Of a stretch of DNA of 54,948 nt, positions 20,401-27,258 are shown one piece after another; position 1 is the stretch's first letter; each line of letters begins with the position of its first letter. The notes below the pieces were generated by a model. That model was not told the origin of the DNA. It did no database searches and saw only the letters and a list, made by a program, of their open reading frames with translations. The DNA comes from Gordoniibacillus kamchatkensis (GTDB taxonomy: Bacteria > Bacillota > Bacilli > Paenibacillales > NBRC-103111). The position numbers were made by a program, and so were the translations under genes. The stretch spans positions 1 through 54,948 of the forward strand of contig NZ_JXAK01000049.1 in the NCBI RefSeq assembly GCF_000829455.1, in the 5' to 3' direction.

Positions 20401-21135
20401 GTTTTTGACGGCCGTGCGTGGTCTGCCTGGTCGCCGGATGCTTGGTTTCTCATCAACAGAGCGCCGGTAGCCGATTTTGACTGGTCGCCGAAGCCGGCTT
20501 GGGAAGGCGATACTCTCACGCTTATAGATCGTTCGCAAGACCTTGACGGCGACGCATTGTCAAGCGCATGGGTGATCAAACGACCCGACGGCGGCATCAT
20601 CAATTCCTCGTTGAAAAACGTCGTTCTGCCCGCGGTATCCCCTGGCAAGTACGACGTTAAGTTGACCGTATCTGATGGTCTTGCCTCCGCTTCCGTTACC
20701 AAGGCAATCGTCGTCGCCCCGTTAACGATTGGGGCTGAAGTTGCGCATACGCCGGATTGGCTCGCTTATCATGAACGGCAAGACCATGAAACAACATCGG
20801 ATCCGAAAGATTTTTATTCCGGCGAGAAATTTATTGTGCGTGCGGTCAGCTCGCCTACCGACGTGAAGAGTGTCACGGCATGGATCGATACGGCCGGGAA
20901 AGACGGGGGGAGACTGCAAATAGAAGCAGCTTTATCGGTGAACGGGAGTCCATACAGCTTTTCCGGGGAACTTTTCGATCCGAAGCTGCTCTCGTTAACC
21001 GAGGGGTTACCGGAAGGGCTTCAGACGATACATTTTCGCATTCGCTATGCCAACGGAGTGGACAAAACGCAGGACATCCCTGTTCGCATTATCGGTTCCG
21101 TGCTGGAAACAGTGGGTGTGCATCGAAGACAATAA
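14458..21135 (+). CDS. giant secreted multidomain protein, cysteine-rich, possible adhesin
   Basis: Protein of 2225 aa from TTG 14458, with AGAGGGG 8 nt upstream; it starts LRKKSVISYLTGMALF, a signal peptide cleaved near residue 32 (ETLAA). Regions in order: an unassigned AT-rich N-terminal part; a CARDB-like domain (about 345-445); Ig/PKD-like segments (about 560-880); a repetitive region suggestive of beta-propeller blades (about 1100-1395); a laminin-G/concanavalin-like domain (about 1410-1555); two tandem repeats of about 107 aa (PPSATLTFPAGT... and PPSANMTYPSGT..., from 19804 and 20125); a PKD domain from residue 2002. No LPxTG or SLH anchor is visible. It carries about 30 cysteines, many as close pairs, unusual for an exported Firmicute protein. 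It lies directly upstream of the Tad-type operon in the same direction, so a pilus-associated adhesin is a reasonable but unproven guess. Confidence 0.8.
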   Translation: MRKKSVISYLTGMALFIQSLMISLSFPETLAATSPSSGTYTKYIDLSRDSVVDSAPIQKYYPKNSYQKTIELGGGNITGVSVKVNGSTVSSTLSNNKVSFTANGQGNLVYGWSYSQPGHHVYQVSNEYGLTGEWEHQGSNPSDYSSQIPGFSNYVAACTKATAKCGDDILFVGGVASPGQIPTTAKNVTQNNSAIASGDYPINLRYSYSKDPNDKFPNWNMEGAAVTASYDAPSPPSMCLTNISYGESCPNSIPNAQVDPTSITVVNAIADERNDDAEPYYWGKGPDGQGQIYVRRMLTATTAGPKTFIQTGSDRNYFMSADLSWQGTTYLYVITVDITYAPITGPDLGAITLDQPACVETGKSADFTYHFTNLGLATTIPFKVSVRADGVEFFKVDMNGAAAGTSYQGTFSYTFGTTKVITVALDPDRKLTEPNTSNNTENFTISPVASCGSGPGPVKVTGTLSVKYPSVKFGSEQEIIQMRNVSISGGGCSLQSGTMVFTQGNIKWTHKLDQSGNFDDTFTATTGNGIGPGDVDVQYDIVTTCGWSTTIGPGHFQVTTAPGLLPPEFEIGWFDEDYYSGYNKPITMVPIGEKISFGLIRRPKTPTDNGTPYDPNGASVMYTTDIKTSPDPWIQRLYSVRGYGIHDDHFDNVLADVKGSHTIHMTAIDDLGAAAPSQSATINIVDPNPIPVITLPTGRIVEGRPLPGPIKCDQSYSPYKARSIVACDWHGTKQDMYTPYGDYTIKLDVQDSAGLWSLSPDIKTLHVAEDLPPTIAASLPSKGLRGVTMNMNDATFSPDGDILVQHTDKIICDTNINGNYNDDPVITVTPDSSGNFTFTPTVLANCLLRIYAKEDWGKSATKDFPFTIVNQAPTVALSLKGEQPSPPNLTGTNYDLATMLADKNRFQIEDYYNSSRYADLYYDSNEGALASPDRTNMLFLAPANMGASLTNANQAYNCDRYSSGCYRPLGIKATDTLYYYAESFYSCSGGYYCTPNGINLSVLNSQSNTLYAIKKTDGREYIEAHVNGLANMVWLRISPVNGGSYPQARDEFYRLSDIAAGILYPYKTVPFTPYRYYYPMQYATWVVPDYPPPADWVPVNNLQKPANNVPYTWDDGTTKTVNADALPPFQDREGNFYAFKCSKTWVYQGWEEDDNGRSHDIYGWQYDCKLEKVSPSGTVLWVGSDIYTNKYLNCYYSSCSYAWTTYPKIGLGYVTGDNKRLYTFSSGYNSPAKVIDNDTGAVLGNGYDLDIKNIYNDIAIITYQTTYTGTCGNVDPYDCDKLLTHYRFLNLKDGSIIFDSINLPGNTFNYDPFPGGGTISSDGKYVGYRTSITNELYTCPWGGTCSRPIMNHTFYVYDLMTGSHLYDTVISGGQDYDSYRNVIAGDGQGYFNTSTRCGDSCSTLKGQGWKTDIPSSMQAGNFSYGNIIDKTKDFYDGAIYLSMKYTNSTFSEYSGAGIIFREQDNKNYYQAALTAKGVILYKVTGGMKTVLDKQTNPLTAGQYADLKVIAKKDHIIVCVNGVPLIDVRDATFTHGRQGIFAEAPNVYLKKYRIEQYPVSTTTVDGISIVNTPIQSNVLFTDPDNDPPIPPLAKWTYTNTAPEKFLNAGDGFSDTNAGNSYVNYTVSSPLPKLNKVGVFKVDFTEPDDPAPPGHRYPDPMYASFRQYADPDTKYIIVHRAPINAFTVSQKADYTVSWNEQGYDPDRWLSPTTYSTEKPDYQTNRGIYQRLYSYTDPDGNVVTGKLVRPQKQGTYTVREAVADEYGAWSDWYEQQIYVALLPPNRPPSATLTFPAGTQSSPDYVSSLTPTVTWNQSDPDAGTVFSQARIVVKDEWGNVVIDRTINQNTASAFGQWQLDTALTIGAKYQVQVAVSDDGGAWSPWSNVGWMITNQPPSANMTYPSGTSPDGPTIVPVLRPTFVWNQTDPDPGTTFTYFELQVWDENNATLLLTSGQRWQGTIAASGSWAAAADLPVRQKLRVRVRVFDGRAWSAWSPDAWFLINRAPVADFDWSPKPAWEGDTLTLIDRSQDLDGDALSSAWVIKRPDGGIINSSLKNVVLPAVSPGKYDVKLTVSDGLASASVTKAIVVAPLTIGAEVAHTPDWLAYHERQDHETTSDPKDFYSGEKFIVRAVSSPTDVKSVTAWIDTAGKDGGRLQIEAALSVNGSPYSFSGELFDPKLLSLTEGLPEGLQTIHFRIRYANGVDKTQDIPVRIIGSVLETVGVHRRQ

Positions 21136-21154
21136 AGTGAAATACAGAATATGG

Positions 21155-21183
21155 TAGACATAATAGATGCTGGATGATATAAT
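21155..21183 (+). promoter_or_regulatory. strong promoter of the Tad-type operon
   Basis: TAGACA (21155-21160), 17 bp, TATAAT (21178-21183). The start is expected near 21190, and a terminator hairpin lies inside the leader at 21215-21256, before the first gene at 21279. Confidence 0.75.
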
Positions 21184-21214
21184 ACAAGTAATCAAACACG
21201 CACGCTTTGCGAAG

Positions 21215-21256
21215 AACGCAAGCTATCGGGTAGGTTCCGTTAGCTTGCGTTTTTTT
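21215..21256 (+). terminator. intrinsic terminator in the Tad operon leader
   Basis: A 15-bp stem (21215-21229 with 21237-21251) with one mismatch and a 7-nt loop, then seven T ending at 21256. It may end giant-gene transcripts, attenuate the Tad operon, or both. Confidence 0.88.
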
Positions 21257-21278
21257 CATGGTCACAGGGGGGAATGGG

Positions 21279-21980
21279 ATGAATCGTAAACGGAATATCG
21301 TTATCGCAATAACAGCAGCCTTATGTTCGATTGCTTTGGTGTATGGGGTGTATGTGCTGCAAGTGCGGCAAATTGCGCTCCAGCAGACGGTGCGGGTGCT
21401 CGTGCCGAAAGATTTTATACGAGCCGGCTCGGTCATCACGGAAGATTTGCTGGAGTTCAAGCCGATTTTCTCCGCATCCTATACGCCAAGCATGATTAAG
21501 GAGCCTGCGCGGATCGTCGGTCAAGAAACCGTCGTTCCGCTCGGGAGAGGCGAGCCTGTCCTTGCGTGGAAGCTTAACCGGTTTCATCTGCTGCCGCATC
21601 CGAACGAAGCTACTTTTCAAGTTCCGAAGGAGTACATTTTGAGCGTTTCAAACGGTATCAGGGCAGGAGATAGGGTCGTATTGTACGCTTCTTCTGCCGA
21701 TGGCGGTTCAAAGCGGCTGTTCAACACGGACATTACCGTTGCTTCGGTTAAAACTTCAGGCAACGTAGAGATCGACAATCCGAAGTCTCCCAATTTATTG
21801 TCCAAAGCGGAAGGAGACGAAGTTAAAATGTACCTTTCGCGCATGGAGGCAAACGGCTCCATCGATCAAGTCAACTTGAACTTGACCGAAGAGCAGTGGA
21901 TGACGATCGACCGGCTGTGCAGCACGAAAAAAACGAAGCTTGTCATTGCCTTTACGGCATCATCAATAACAAGTGAATAA
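21279..21980 (+). CDS. SAF-domain protein, CpaB/RcpC-like pilus assembly protein
   Basis: Protein of 233 aa; ATG 21279 follows AGGGGGGAA. An N-terminal membrane helix (residues about 7-25) precedes a SAF domain (VRVLVPKDFIRAGSVITEDLL, then GQETVVPLGRGEPVL), the usual layout of CpaB/RcpC, which sits outside the membrane in Tad/Flp pilus systems and is thought to bind cell-wall polymer. The C-terminal half has the predicted beta structure of the family. First gene of a tight same-strand operon that continues with CpaE, CpaF, TadB and TadC-like genes; the gap to the next gene is 16 nt. Confidence 0.8.
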   Translation: MNRKRNIVIAITAALCSIALVYGVYVLQVRQIALQQTVRVLVPKDFIRAGSVITEDLLEFKPIFSASYTPSMIKEPARIVGQETVVPLGRGEPVLAWKLNRFHLLPHPNEATFQVPKEYILSVSNGIRAGDRVVLYASSADGGSKRLFNTDITVASVKTSGNVEIDNPKSPNLLSKAEGDEVKMYLSRMEANGSIDQVNLNLTEEQWMTIDRLCSTKKTKLVIAFTASSITSE

Positions 21981-21996
21981 GAGGAGGAACCTCGAA

Positions 21997-23226
21997 ATGA
22001 AAATTGCGTTATGTGTGCAAGACGAACAGTTGTCCGAGAAGTTGGTGCCTTTCCGGGAATCGGAGCAAGAGCAGTGGGCTGCGTTTAACAGTGTGGAGGA
22101 GCTCTGCGAATCTACAAAGGAACACGGCTACGAGTATATTATTGTTTCCGATCGGATGACCGACTACGAACGGTTAGCCGACACGCTCGAAACGCTGCGG
22201 GAGCGGCAGCGCAAAGCAAAGCTGCTCGTGCTGTTGTCGAACCGCCACCACTCCGGCATTAACGAGCAATATATGAAGCTGTGCTTGGCCAACGATTGCT
22301 CATGGGTACCGCCAGGCCGCAGTATTAACGCCATCTGCGAGGAAGTGCGGCGCCATCTCGGGAACGAGGAGAATGCAGCTGGATGCCCTCAGCGGAAAAT
22401 CGTCCTGTTCCTCGGCTCAACGCCGAACGTCGGAACGACGACGCTGGCGTTCGGTACGGCTTGGCAGCTGGCGGCCACTACTGAGCATAAGGTCGGGTAT
22501 TTATGTTTAAATCTAAAGAGCTCCAAGCTGCATCGCTACCTTGGTCGCGATGACAAGGTGAACTCGCTCGACGTGCTGCGGGCTGAGCTGAAGTCAAACA
22601 CGATGCCAAAGGAGCGGCTGCTTCAATATTGCGAGCAAATGAAAGATAATCCCAACCTGCACGTGCTCTATGGCAATATGCTGCGGGAACAGGCCGAATT
22701 TTTCACGGCGGAAGAGATCGAGCACTTGCTTAGTATGGCACGCGAAGCATTCGACGTTTGCATCGTGGATGTAAATGCTTATTGGGATAATGCGGCAACG
22801 CTTTGCGGAATCATCAAGGCGGATACGCGGTTGCTTGTAACGACAGGGGATATCACCCATTTTCAGGAGGATGTTAACCGCTGGCTGCGTACGTTAGGGA
22901 ATGTGTTCGGCGTAACGCCATCCGCTTTCGATCTCGTTCTGAACCAATGCGATGCTTCCATGGCTGGAGGAATTCGCGCGCGCGATATCCGCAAGGAGAC
23001 CGGCATGCACGTGGTGACTGAGGTGAAGCGGCTGCCGGAGCTATTCACGGCGGTGAATCGCGGCCAGCTGGCGGAAGTAATGAAGCAGTCGGAACAGCTG
23101 CGGGATAGCCTTTTGCCCTTATGCCAAACTATCGTTACGTTGCATCGCCTGCAAATGAAACAACATCAGCGAAGAAAGCCTTGGCTTAAGAGAGTTTTGG
23201 CACGGACAGCCGTGGAGGTTTCGTAA
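21997..23226 (+). CDS. CpaE-like pilus assembly protein (MinD-type ATPase fold)
   Basis: Protein of 409 aa; GAGGAGGAA is 7 nt before ATG 21997. Residues 1-120 look like the degenerate receiver domain of CpaE. Then KIVLFLGSTPNVGTTTLAFG gives a MinD/ParA-type P-loop at about 140-149 with the GTTT ending characteristic of CpaE. Unlike standard deviant Walker A motifs, neither of the two lysines is present, so ATP hydrolysis may be weak or absent. Later segments (VDVNAYWDNAATLCGIIKAD, LVLNQCD) match the fold. In other species CpaE directs the pilus machine to its site in the cell. Cytosolic partner of the CpaF ATPase encoded next. Confidence 0.78.
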   Translation: MKIALCVQDEQLSEKLVPFRESEQEQWAAFNSVEELCESTKEHGYEYIIVSDRMTDYERLADTLETLRERQRKAKLLVLLSNRHHSGINEQYMKLCLANDCSWVPPGRSINAICEEVRRHLGNEENAAGCPQRKIVLFLGSTPNVGTTTLAFGTAWQLAATTEHKVGYLCLNLKSSKLHRYLGRDDKVNSLDVLRAELKSNTMPKERLLQYCEQMKDNPNLHVLYGNMLREQAEFFTAEEIEHLLSMAREAFDVCIVDVNAYWDNAATLCGIIKADTRLLVTTGDITHFQEDVNRWLRTLGNVFGVTPSAFDLVLNQCDASMAGGIRARDIRKETGMHVVTEVKRLPELFTAVNRGQLAEVMKQSEQLRDSLLPLCQTIVTLHRLQMKQHQRRKPWLKRVLARTAVEVS

Positions 23227-23249
23227 ATTTTGCGTAAGGGGGAAGGGGC

Positions 23250-24653
23250 GTGAACGAGCGCAAATTTTCGGTTACGGTATATGCCGATCGCTGGCGAGGG
23301 ACCGGGCATGATCGGACACTGTGGCCAACGGGCATCGAGCGGCCGGACTCGGAAGGAAGAAGCGATTTTGCATCCTGCGTCGCGGAAATACGCGGCGAGC
23401 TCGTAGCGGGACTAGGAGGCAACGACGAAGAACGGCAGCGTTTCGGGGAAACGCTTAATCGGGCAATTCTCGGCTACGATCAGGAACGCAGGCAGCTGCT
23501 TGCCGTCATTCAGGATTTGATCGCCAGAAAAAGAATGACGATCTTGCCTCCTCCGACTTTCGGATATACGACTTTGGCCGAAGCGATATTCGCCGAACTG
23601 ATCGGCATGGGGGCTCTGGAGGTCATCCTGAAGCAACGGGAAGGTTTGGAAGAAATACAAGTCGTCGGCTGCGACGTTTTCGAAGTGAGGAAAGGAAGGC
23701 CAACGTTATCGTCTATACGCCTAGGTTCGGTAAAAGAGCTCGAGCGCATTCAGCAAAACCTGGTTCTGTTTAACAACGAAACATTCAACCCGCGAAAACG
23801 TTGGGCTGAGGTCCGGCTGCGCGACGGCTCGCGCGTGACGATGACAGGGTTCGGCTTTACAGCTCAGCCGACGCTGACTATCCGCTTTTACACGATGCGG
23901 CATTACGGATTATCCGCGCTGGCGGAACCGGAATTTTGTACTGTCGACGGCCGGATGGCCGATTTGCTGCGGGCCATTCTTCGTGCCGAATTCAACCTTG
24001 TCATTATCGGACCGACCAACTCCGGCAAAACGAATTTGATGAAGGCTCTTATTGCCGAGCTTGATGACGACGAACGGATCATCACGATTGAATCGAGATT
24101 CGAGCTTATGCTCAAACGGGATTTTCCGGATAAAAATATTGTGGAATACGAGGTCGACGAGGACGACCGCAAGCACTCCGGCGAACAAGCGTTCAAGCTG
24201 GCATTGCGTCAGTCCCCGAAACGAATTGTACACGCCGAAATACGCGACGAAGACGCGAATCTGTACGTGCGGGCGTGCACCAGGGGCCACGAGGGGAGTA
24301 TGACAACAGTGCATGTGAACGAGCTGGAGGACGCGCCAGACGCGATAACGGACATGTGCATGCTTGATGGAAGGGGGATGAATTCGGAGCGGCTGACAAA
24401 GCGGATAACGGAATATGTAACTCAGATCGGCCTGGAGATGGCGATCGTCGGCGGCAATAGAAAGCTGGTGCGGATCGGCGAATACGTCTACGAGCAAGGT
24501 GAGGTCGTCGTCCGTGACATCGTGCGGTATGACGAAGGTAAGGGTGAGTGGGAATGGCCCGAGCCTTTCTCGGCTCGTGCATCCGAGCGTTTTGGCAAAC
24601 GGGACCAGCGCACGTATCGGAAGCTGCTGCAAATGGGAGTGGTGACTGCGTGA
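23250..24653 (+). CDS. CpaF/TadA-like secretion ATPase
   Basis: Protein of 467 aa starting with GTG 23250 after GGGGGAAGGGG. It is a type II/IV secretion ATPase of the TadA branch: an N-terminal domain (about 60-200), then Walker A IIGPTNSGKTNL with Lys260, ESRFEL as Asp-box equivalent, Walker B region RIVHAEIRDEDANL, and the His box GHEGSMTTVHVNELEDA. The hexameric enzyme would power pilin extrusion through the TadB/TadC membrane platform. Its stop overlaps the start of the TadB gene (GTGA), indicating coupling. The Walker B region departs from the usual GEVRG pattern but keeps the acidic Glu. Confidence 0.9.
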   Translation: MNERKFSVTVYADRWRGTGHDRTLWPTGIERPDSEGRSDFASCVAEIRGELVAGLGGNDEERQRFGETLNRAILGYDQERRQLLAVIQDLIARKRMTILPPPTFGYTTLAEAIFAELIGMGALEVILKQREGLEEIQVVGCDVFEVRKGRPTLSSIRLGSVKELERIQQNLVLFNNETFNPRKRWAEVRLRDGSRVTMTGFGFTAQPTLTIRFYTMRHYGLSALAEPEFCTVDGRMADLLRAILRAEFNLVIIGPTNSGKTNLMKALIAELDDDERIITIESRFELMLKRDFPDKNIVEYEVDEDDRKHSGEQAFKLALRQSPKRIVHAEIRDEDANLYVRACTRGHEGSMTTVHVNELEDAPDAITDMCMLDGRGMNSERLTKRITEYVTQIGLEMAIVGGNRKLVRIGEYVYEQGEVVVRDIVRYDEGKGEWEWPEPFSARASERFGKRDQRTYRKLLQMGVVTA

Positions 24654-25585
24654 TCATATGGGTGCAGGCCAGCTTGTTGATGCTGTTGTTCCTGCTGTTT
24701 TTCTCGGGGGTTTATGCGCTGCTGCAAATACTGGTCCGGAGACGAACGGCCCGTTCCCGATTGCTTCACGTTAAAGAGAGAAAGCTGGACATTCGTGTGG
24801 CCGGATGGCTATCTCAGTTTCGCCGGGTGTATGGACATCTGCATTTGTTGCTTGAAGCTTCCCATGCAAAGCTAGGGCTCGGCTGGTTTATCGTCTTAAC
24901 CGTAATGATGCTTTTGCTGGGCATTGCCTGCGGCGCATTGTTTTTCCAGACTGTCAAAGGAATTGTCGTACTTGCTAGCATGCTTGGCGGGTTGCCTTAC
25001 GTCTGGTTAAGGATTCATCTGATTAGCCTTCGTTTGCGAAACCGGATGGAATTTTTACCGGCTGTCGAAGTGTTGTATCAGTTTTATCAAGTGTCCGGCG
25101 GTAAAAACGTAAAGCAAGCGCTTCAGGTATGTCTCGAAGAAAACCGTATCGTATATCCGATTAAGCCGGTATTCGAACAATTGCACCGGCGACTGCTCAC
25201 CAGCCGCGATATGGATGAAAGCATGCGGCTGTTCGTCATTTCGCACGGACATATTTGGGCCGAATATTTGAGCGGCATGCTGCGCGTTGCGCTAACGGAA
25301 GGCACAGATATTACGGATAATCTGAAAGATCTTATTCAAGACATGCGGCGGGCGCAACGTACCGATCAGGCCGAACGGAATCGTTTGCTCGAGATAAGGA
25401 TAGCGAATTTCACCCCGCTTGCGTTCCTTGCCCTCTTCATATTTATCAATGTCAAAATGAATTCGTCGAACGCTTACCTGTACTACGTGCTGGACCCGGA
25501 AGGGCGCAACCTGATCCTGGATGCCCTGATGCTGATTTTTGCTTCGTTCTTAATGGGAATTTATTTGTCGATGAAACGGATGTGA
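24650..25585 (+). CDS. TadB-like inner-membrane platform protein (T2SF family)
   Basis: Protein of 311 aa, GTG start at 24650 overlapping the CpaF stop, with GGGAGTGG upstream. Membrane helices lie at about residues 3-25, 80-125 and the two C-terminal ones (FTPLAFLALFIFINVKM; LMLIFASFLMGIYLSM), the topology of GspF/TadB proteins. The cytosolic loop between them (residues about 135-245) contains the T2SF region with FLPAVEVLYQFYQVSGGKNV. It would form the membrane platform contacting CpaF. The gene ends in GTGA overlapping the TadC-like gene. Confidence 0.85.
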   Translation: MIIWVQASLLMLLFLLFFSGVYALLQILVRRRTARSRLLHVKERKLDIRVAGWLSQFRRVYGHLHLLLEASHAKLGLGWFIVLTVMMLLLGIACGALFFQTVKGIVVLASMLGGLPYVWLRIHLISLRLRNRMEFLPAVEVLYQFYQVSGGKNVKQALQVCLEENRIVYPIKPVFEQLHRRLLTSRDMDESMRLFVISHGHIWAEYLSGMLRVALTEGTDITDNLKDLIQDMRRAQRTDQAERNRLLEIRIANFTPLAFLALFIFINVKMNSSNAYLYYVLDPEGRNLILDALMLIFASFLMGIYLSMKRM

Positions 25586-26493
25586 TACGAGTGGGCACCT
25601 TCGAGTTGTGGTGGATCGCAGTTCACGGCAGCTGGGGATTGATAGGCGTTACCGGTTACTTAGCGGTTGTTTCCTTATTCCGGGCTTTGCCGCAGCGTGC
25701 AGTGCGGTGGAAGCCATGGCAAACGCCTCGCCTCTCCTGGTCAGGACGTTTCGCGAAAACGGTCGCAAAGCTGCTGCTCGTTCCTAGGGAGGAGGGAAAA
25801 CTGGAGGGGAAAAGACAGCTTCTTCTCGGGGCCGGCATCGGACTGCATCCTGAATTTTACGAAATAGTGCGGCGTTCCTGCATGTTCCTCAGCGGCACAC
25901 TAGTCTTGTGGGGAATCGCCGGCATGCATTATTCTTCATTCGCCCGTTTCATCGAACCGGCCTATGCAATTTCGGTAGGAAGCTCCTTCCTTCTCCTTTT
26001 GGCGGCCGATCGTAAGGTGCTGGAACAACTGAAACTTAGACGCAGCCATCAGATCGTTAAAGAGATATATGTGTTAAGCAGCCAGCTGTTGTATTACACC
26101 GGTTCGAAGATGAATTTGCATTACAAACTAATGAGATGCGTACCGCCGACAAGAATCATTCGAGGCGCATTGCAGCGAATGCTGGCGGAATGGTATCAGG
26201 ATGCGGAGCTGGCGATCCGCGATTTTCAGCGCAGGCTCGGCACGGACGAAGCGCGAAGCTTCGCCGAGACGCTGCAAGCGCTTCGCTTGCACGAACATGG
26301 CAGCTATTACGAATTATTGCGGGAGAGAATCCGTGATTACAAGGAAAAGCTGGAGCTGGCGAAAGAAAGCCGCAAGGAGACGGTATCGTATATCCTGTTT
26401 GTTTTGGCCGGTCTACCGATCCTCAACACGTTTCGCGTGTTCATGTATCCGTGGATTATGGAAGGACAAAAACTGTTTCAGTCTCTAAATTAA
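25582..26493 (+). CDS. TadC-like inner-membrane platform protein (T2SF family)
   Basis: Protein of 303 aa, GTG start at 25582 overlapping the previous stop. No clear ribosome site is visible, so it is probably translated by coupling; GTG 25591 is an alternative. Hydrophobic segments lie at residues 9-28, 95-115, 123-143 and near the end (TVSYILFVLAGLPILNTFRV), consistent with the second T2SF protein of Tad systems. Family homology is weaker than for TadB, but size, topology and gene order all agree. Confidence 0.8.
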   Translation: MIRVGTFELWWIAVHGSWGLIGVTGYLAVVSLFRALPQRAVRWKPWQTPRLSWSGRFAKTVAKLLLVPREEGKLEGKRQLLLGAGIGLHPEFYEIVRRSCMFLSGTLVLWGIAGMHYSSFARFIEPAYAISVGSSFLLLLAADRKVLEQLKLRRSHQIVKEIYVLSSQLLYYTGSKMNLHYKLMRCVPPTRIIRGALQRMLAEWYQDAELAIRDFQRRLGTDEARSFAETLQALRLHEHGSYYELLRERIRDYKEKLELAKESRKETVSYILFVLAGLPILNTFRVFMYPWIMEGQKLFQSLN

Positions 26494-26510
26494 AAAGGAG
26501 CGACGTTCCC

Positions 26511-26660
26511 ATGAGAAATATATTGATTACAGTGATGATGATGATAGTTATGGCGCTGCTGTTTACTACGATTATCAACAACAACGGCACGGGCATGAGA
26601 GCGAATATACAAACGCACGGCAATACTGCAAACAACAATATTACCAATCTACAGCCGTAG
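26511..26660 (+). CDS. 49-aa pilin-like peptide 1
   Basis: AAGGAG (26495-26500) precedes ATG 26511. The peptide starts MRNILITVMMMIVMALLF, a hydrophobic helix beginning at residue 3, then a short Asn/Thr-rich polar tail. It is paralogous to the next gene (shared MRxILITVM start). There is no basic leader ending in Gly and no Glu5 of standard type IV or Flp prepilins. Its place after TadC, where Flp pilins or pseudopilins usually lie, makes it a candidate pilus subunit processed without a prepilin peptidase. A small membrane accessory peptide is the alternative. Confidence 0.65.
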   Translation: MRNILITVMMMIVMALLFTTIINNNGTGMRANIQTHGNTANNNITNLQP

Positions 26661-26674
26661 AGGAGCGATTAGCC

Positions 26675-26821
26675 ATGAGATCGATCCTCATTACCGTCAT
26701 GCTGGTGATGGTGGCGCTTGTCATATACAACTCTGTCGTTGCCGGGCCGTCAGGTACAAGAAGCCTGATCATGAACGGAGGCGGACGGATCAATGAAACG
26801 ATCGAGCGGATGGACCCATGA
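26675..26821 (+). CDS. 48-aa pilin-like peptide 2
   Basis: AGAGGAGCG is 7-8 nt before ATG 26675. The peptide begins MRSILITVMLVMVALVIYNS and carries a polar tail with several Gly and charged residues. It shares the MRxILITVM start and length with the peptide encoded just before it, so the pair arose by tandem duplication. Its TGA overlaps the start of the following TadE-like gene (ATGA at 26818-26821). Same interpretation as its paralogue; the sequence is too short for a family assignment. Confidence 0.65.
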   Translation: MRSILITVMLVMVALVIYNSVVAGPSGTRSLIMNGGGRINETIERMDP

Positions 26822-27243
26822 AGCAAATTCTCGTGTTCGTACTGTTTGCGAGCATATTATGTTGGCTGTTGTTTGCCCCGATATACAAGCATATCGTTCT
26901 GATCAGGCAGGCAGTGCTGCAGGAAGAGGTCGATTATTTGCTGGAGGTGGGAGCTAACGCCAGCCACGGATATGTGGACGCTGCGGCAATAAGCGAATCC
27001 CGGCAGCGTCTCGCTGCACGCGGCTTTACCCCCTCGCTCGTGGAATACGTCGTCGATACGACAAGCGGTGTCAACGGTTCGGACCCGAGAGCACCCGTAC
27101 ATCGCGGCACAGGCATCCGATTAAAGATTACGTATCCTTACGAGCGGCTATTTGTCATCGATCGGCTCGTCGGCATGACGCCGCCTGACGAAACGTCTCG
27201 GATGGGGGCCGTAGGGATGAAAATGAGCGAGTATGTACCGTAA
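26818..27243 (+). CDS. TadE-like pseudopilin candidate 1
   Basis: Protein of 141 aa, start overlapping the previous stop. One hydrophobic helix occupies residues 4-22 directly after MKQ; it is followed by an amphipathic helix with many Glu/Ala residues and a small beta-rich C-terminal domain. This is the architecture of TadE/TadF-type pseudopilins, but with no cleavable leader. No specific family motif was recognised, so the name rests on topology and on the position in the Tad-type operon. Confidence 0.55.
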   Translation: MKQILVFVLFASILCWLLFAPIYKHIVLIRQAVLQEEVDYLLEVGANASHGYVDAAAISESRQRLAARGFTPSLVEYVVDTTSGVNGSDPRAPVHRGTGIRLKITYPYERLFVIDRLVGMTPPDETSRMGAVGMKMSEYVP

Positions 27244-27258
27244 GGAGGACGGGCGCGC

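Noticed and set aside
21190-21256. Cyclic-di-GMP riboswitch in the Tad operon leader
   Set aside because: It has CACGCAC and CGCAAGC strings reminiscent of the class I motif, but the segment is too short, lacks the paired P2/P3 stems, and the pairing present is a plain terminator stem.
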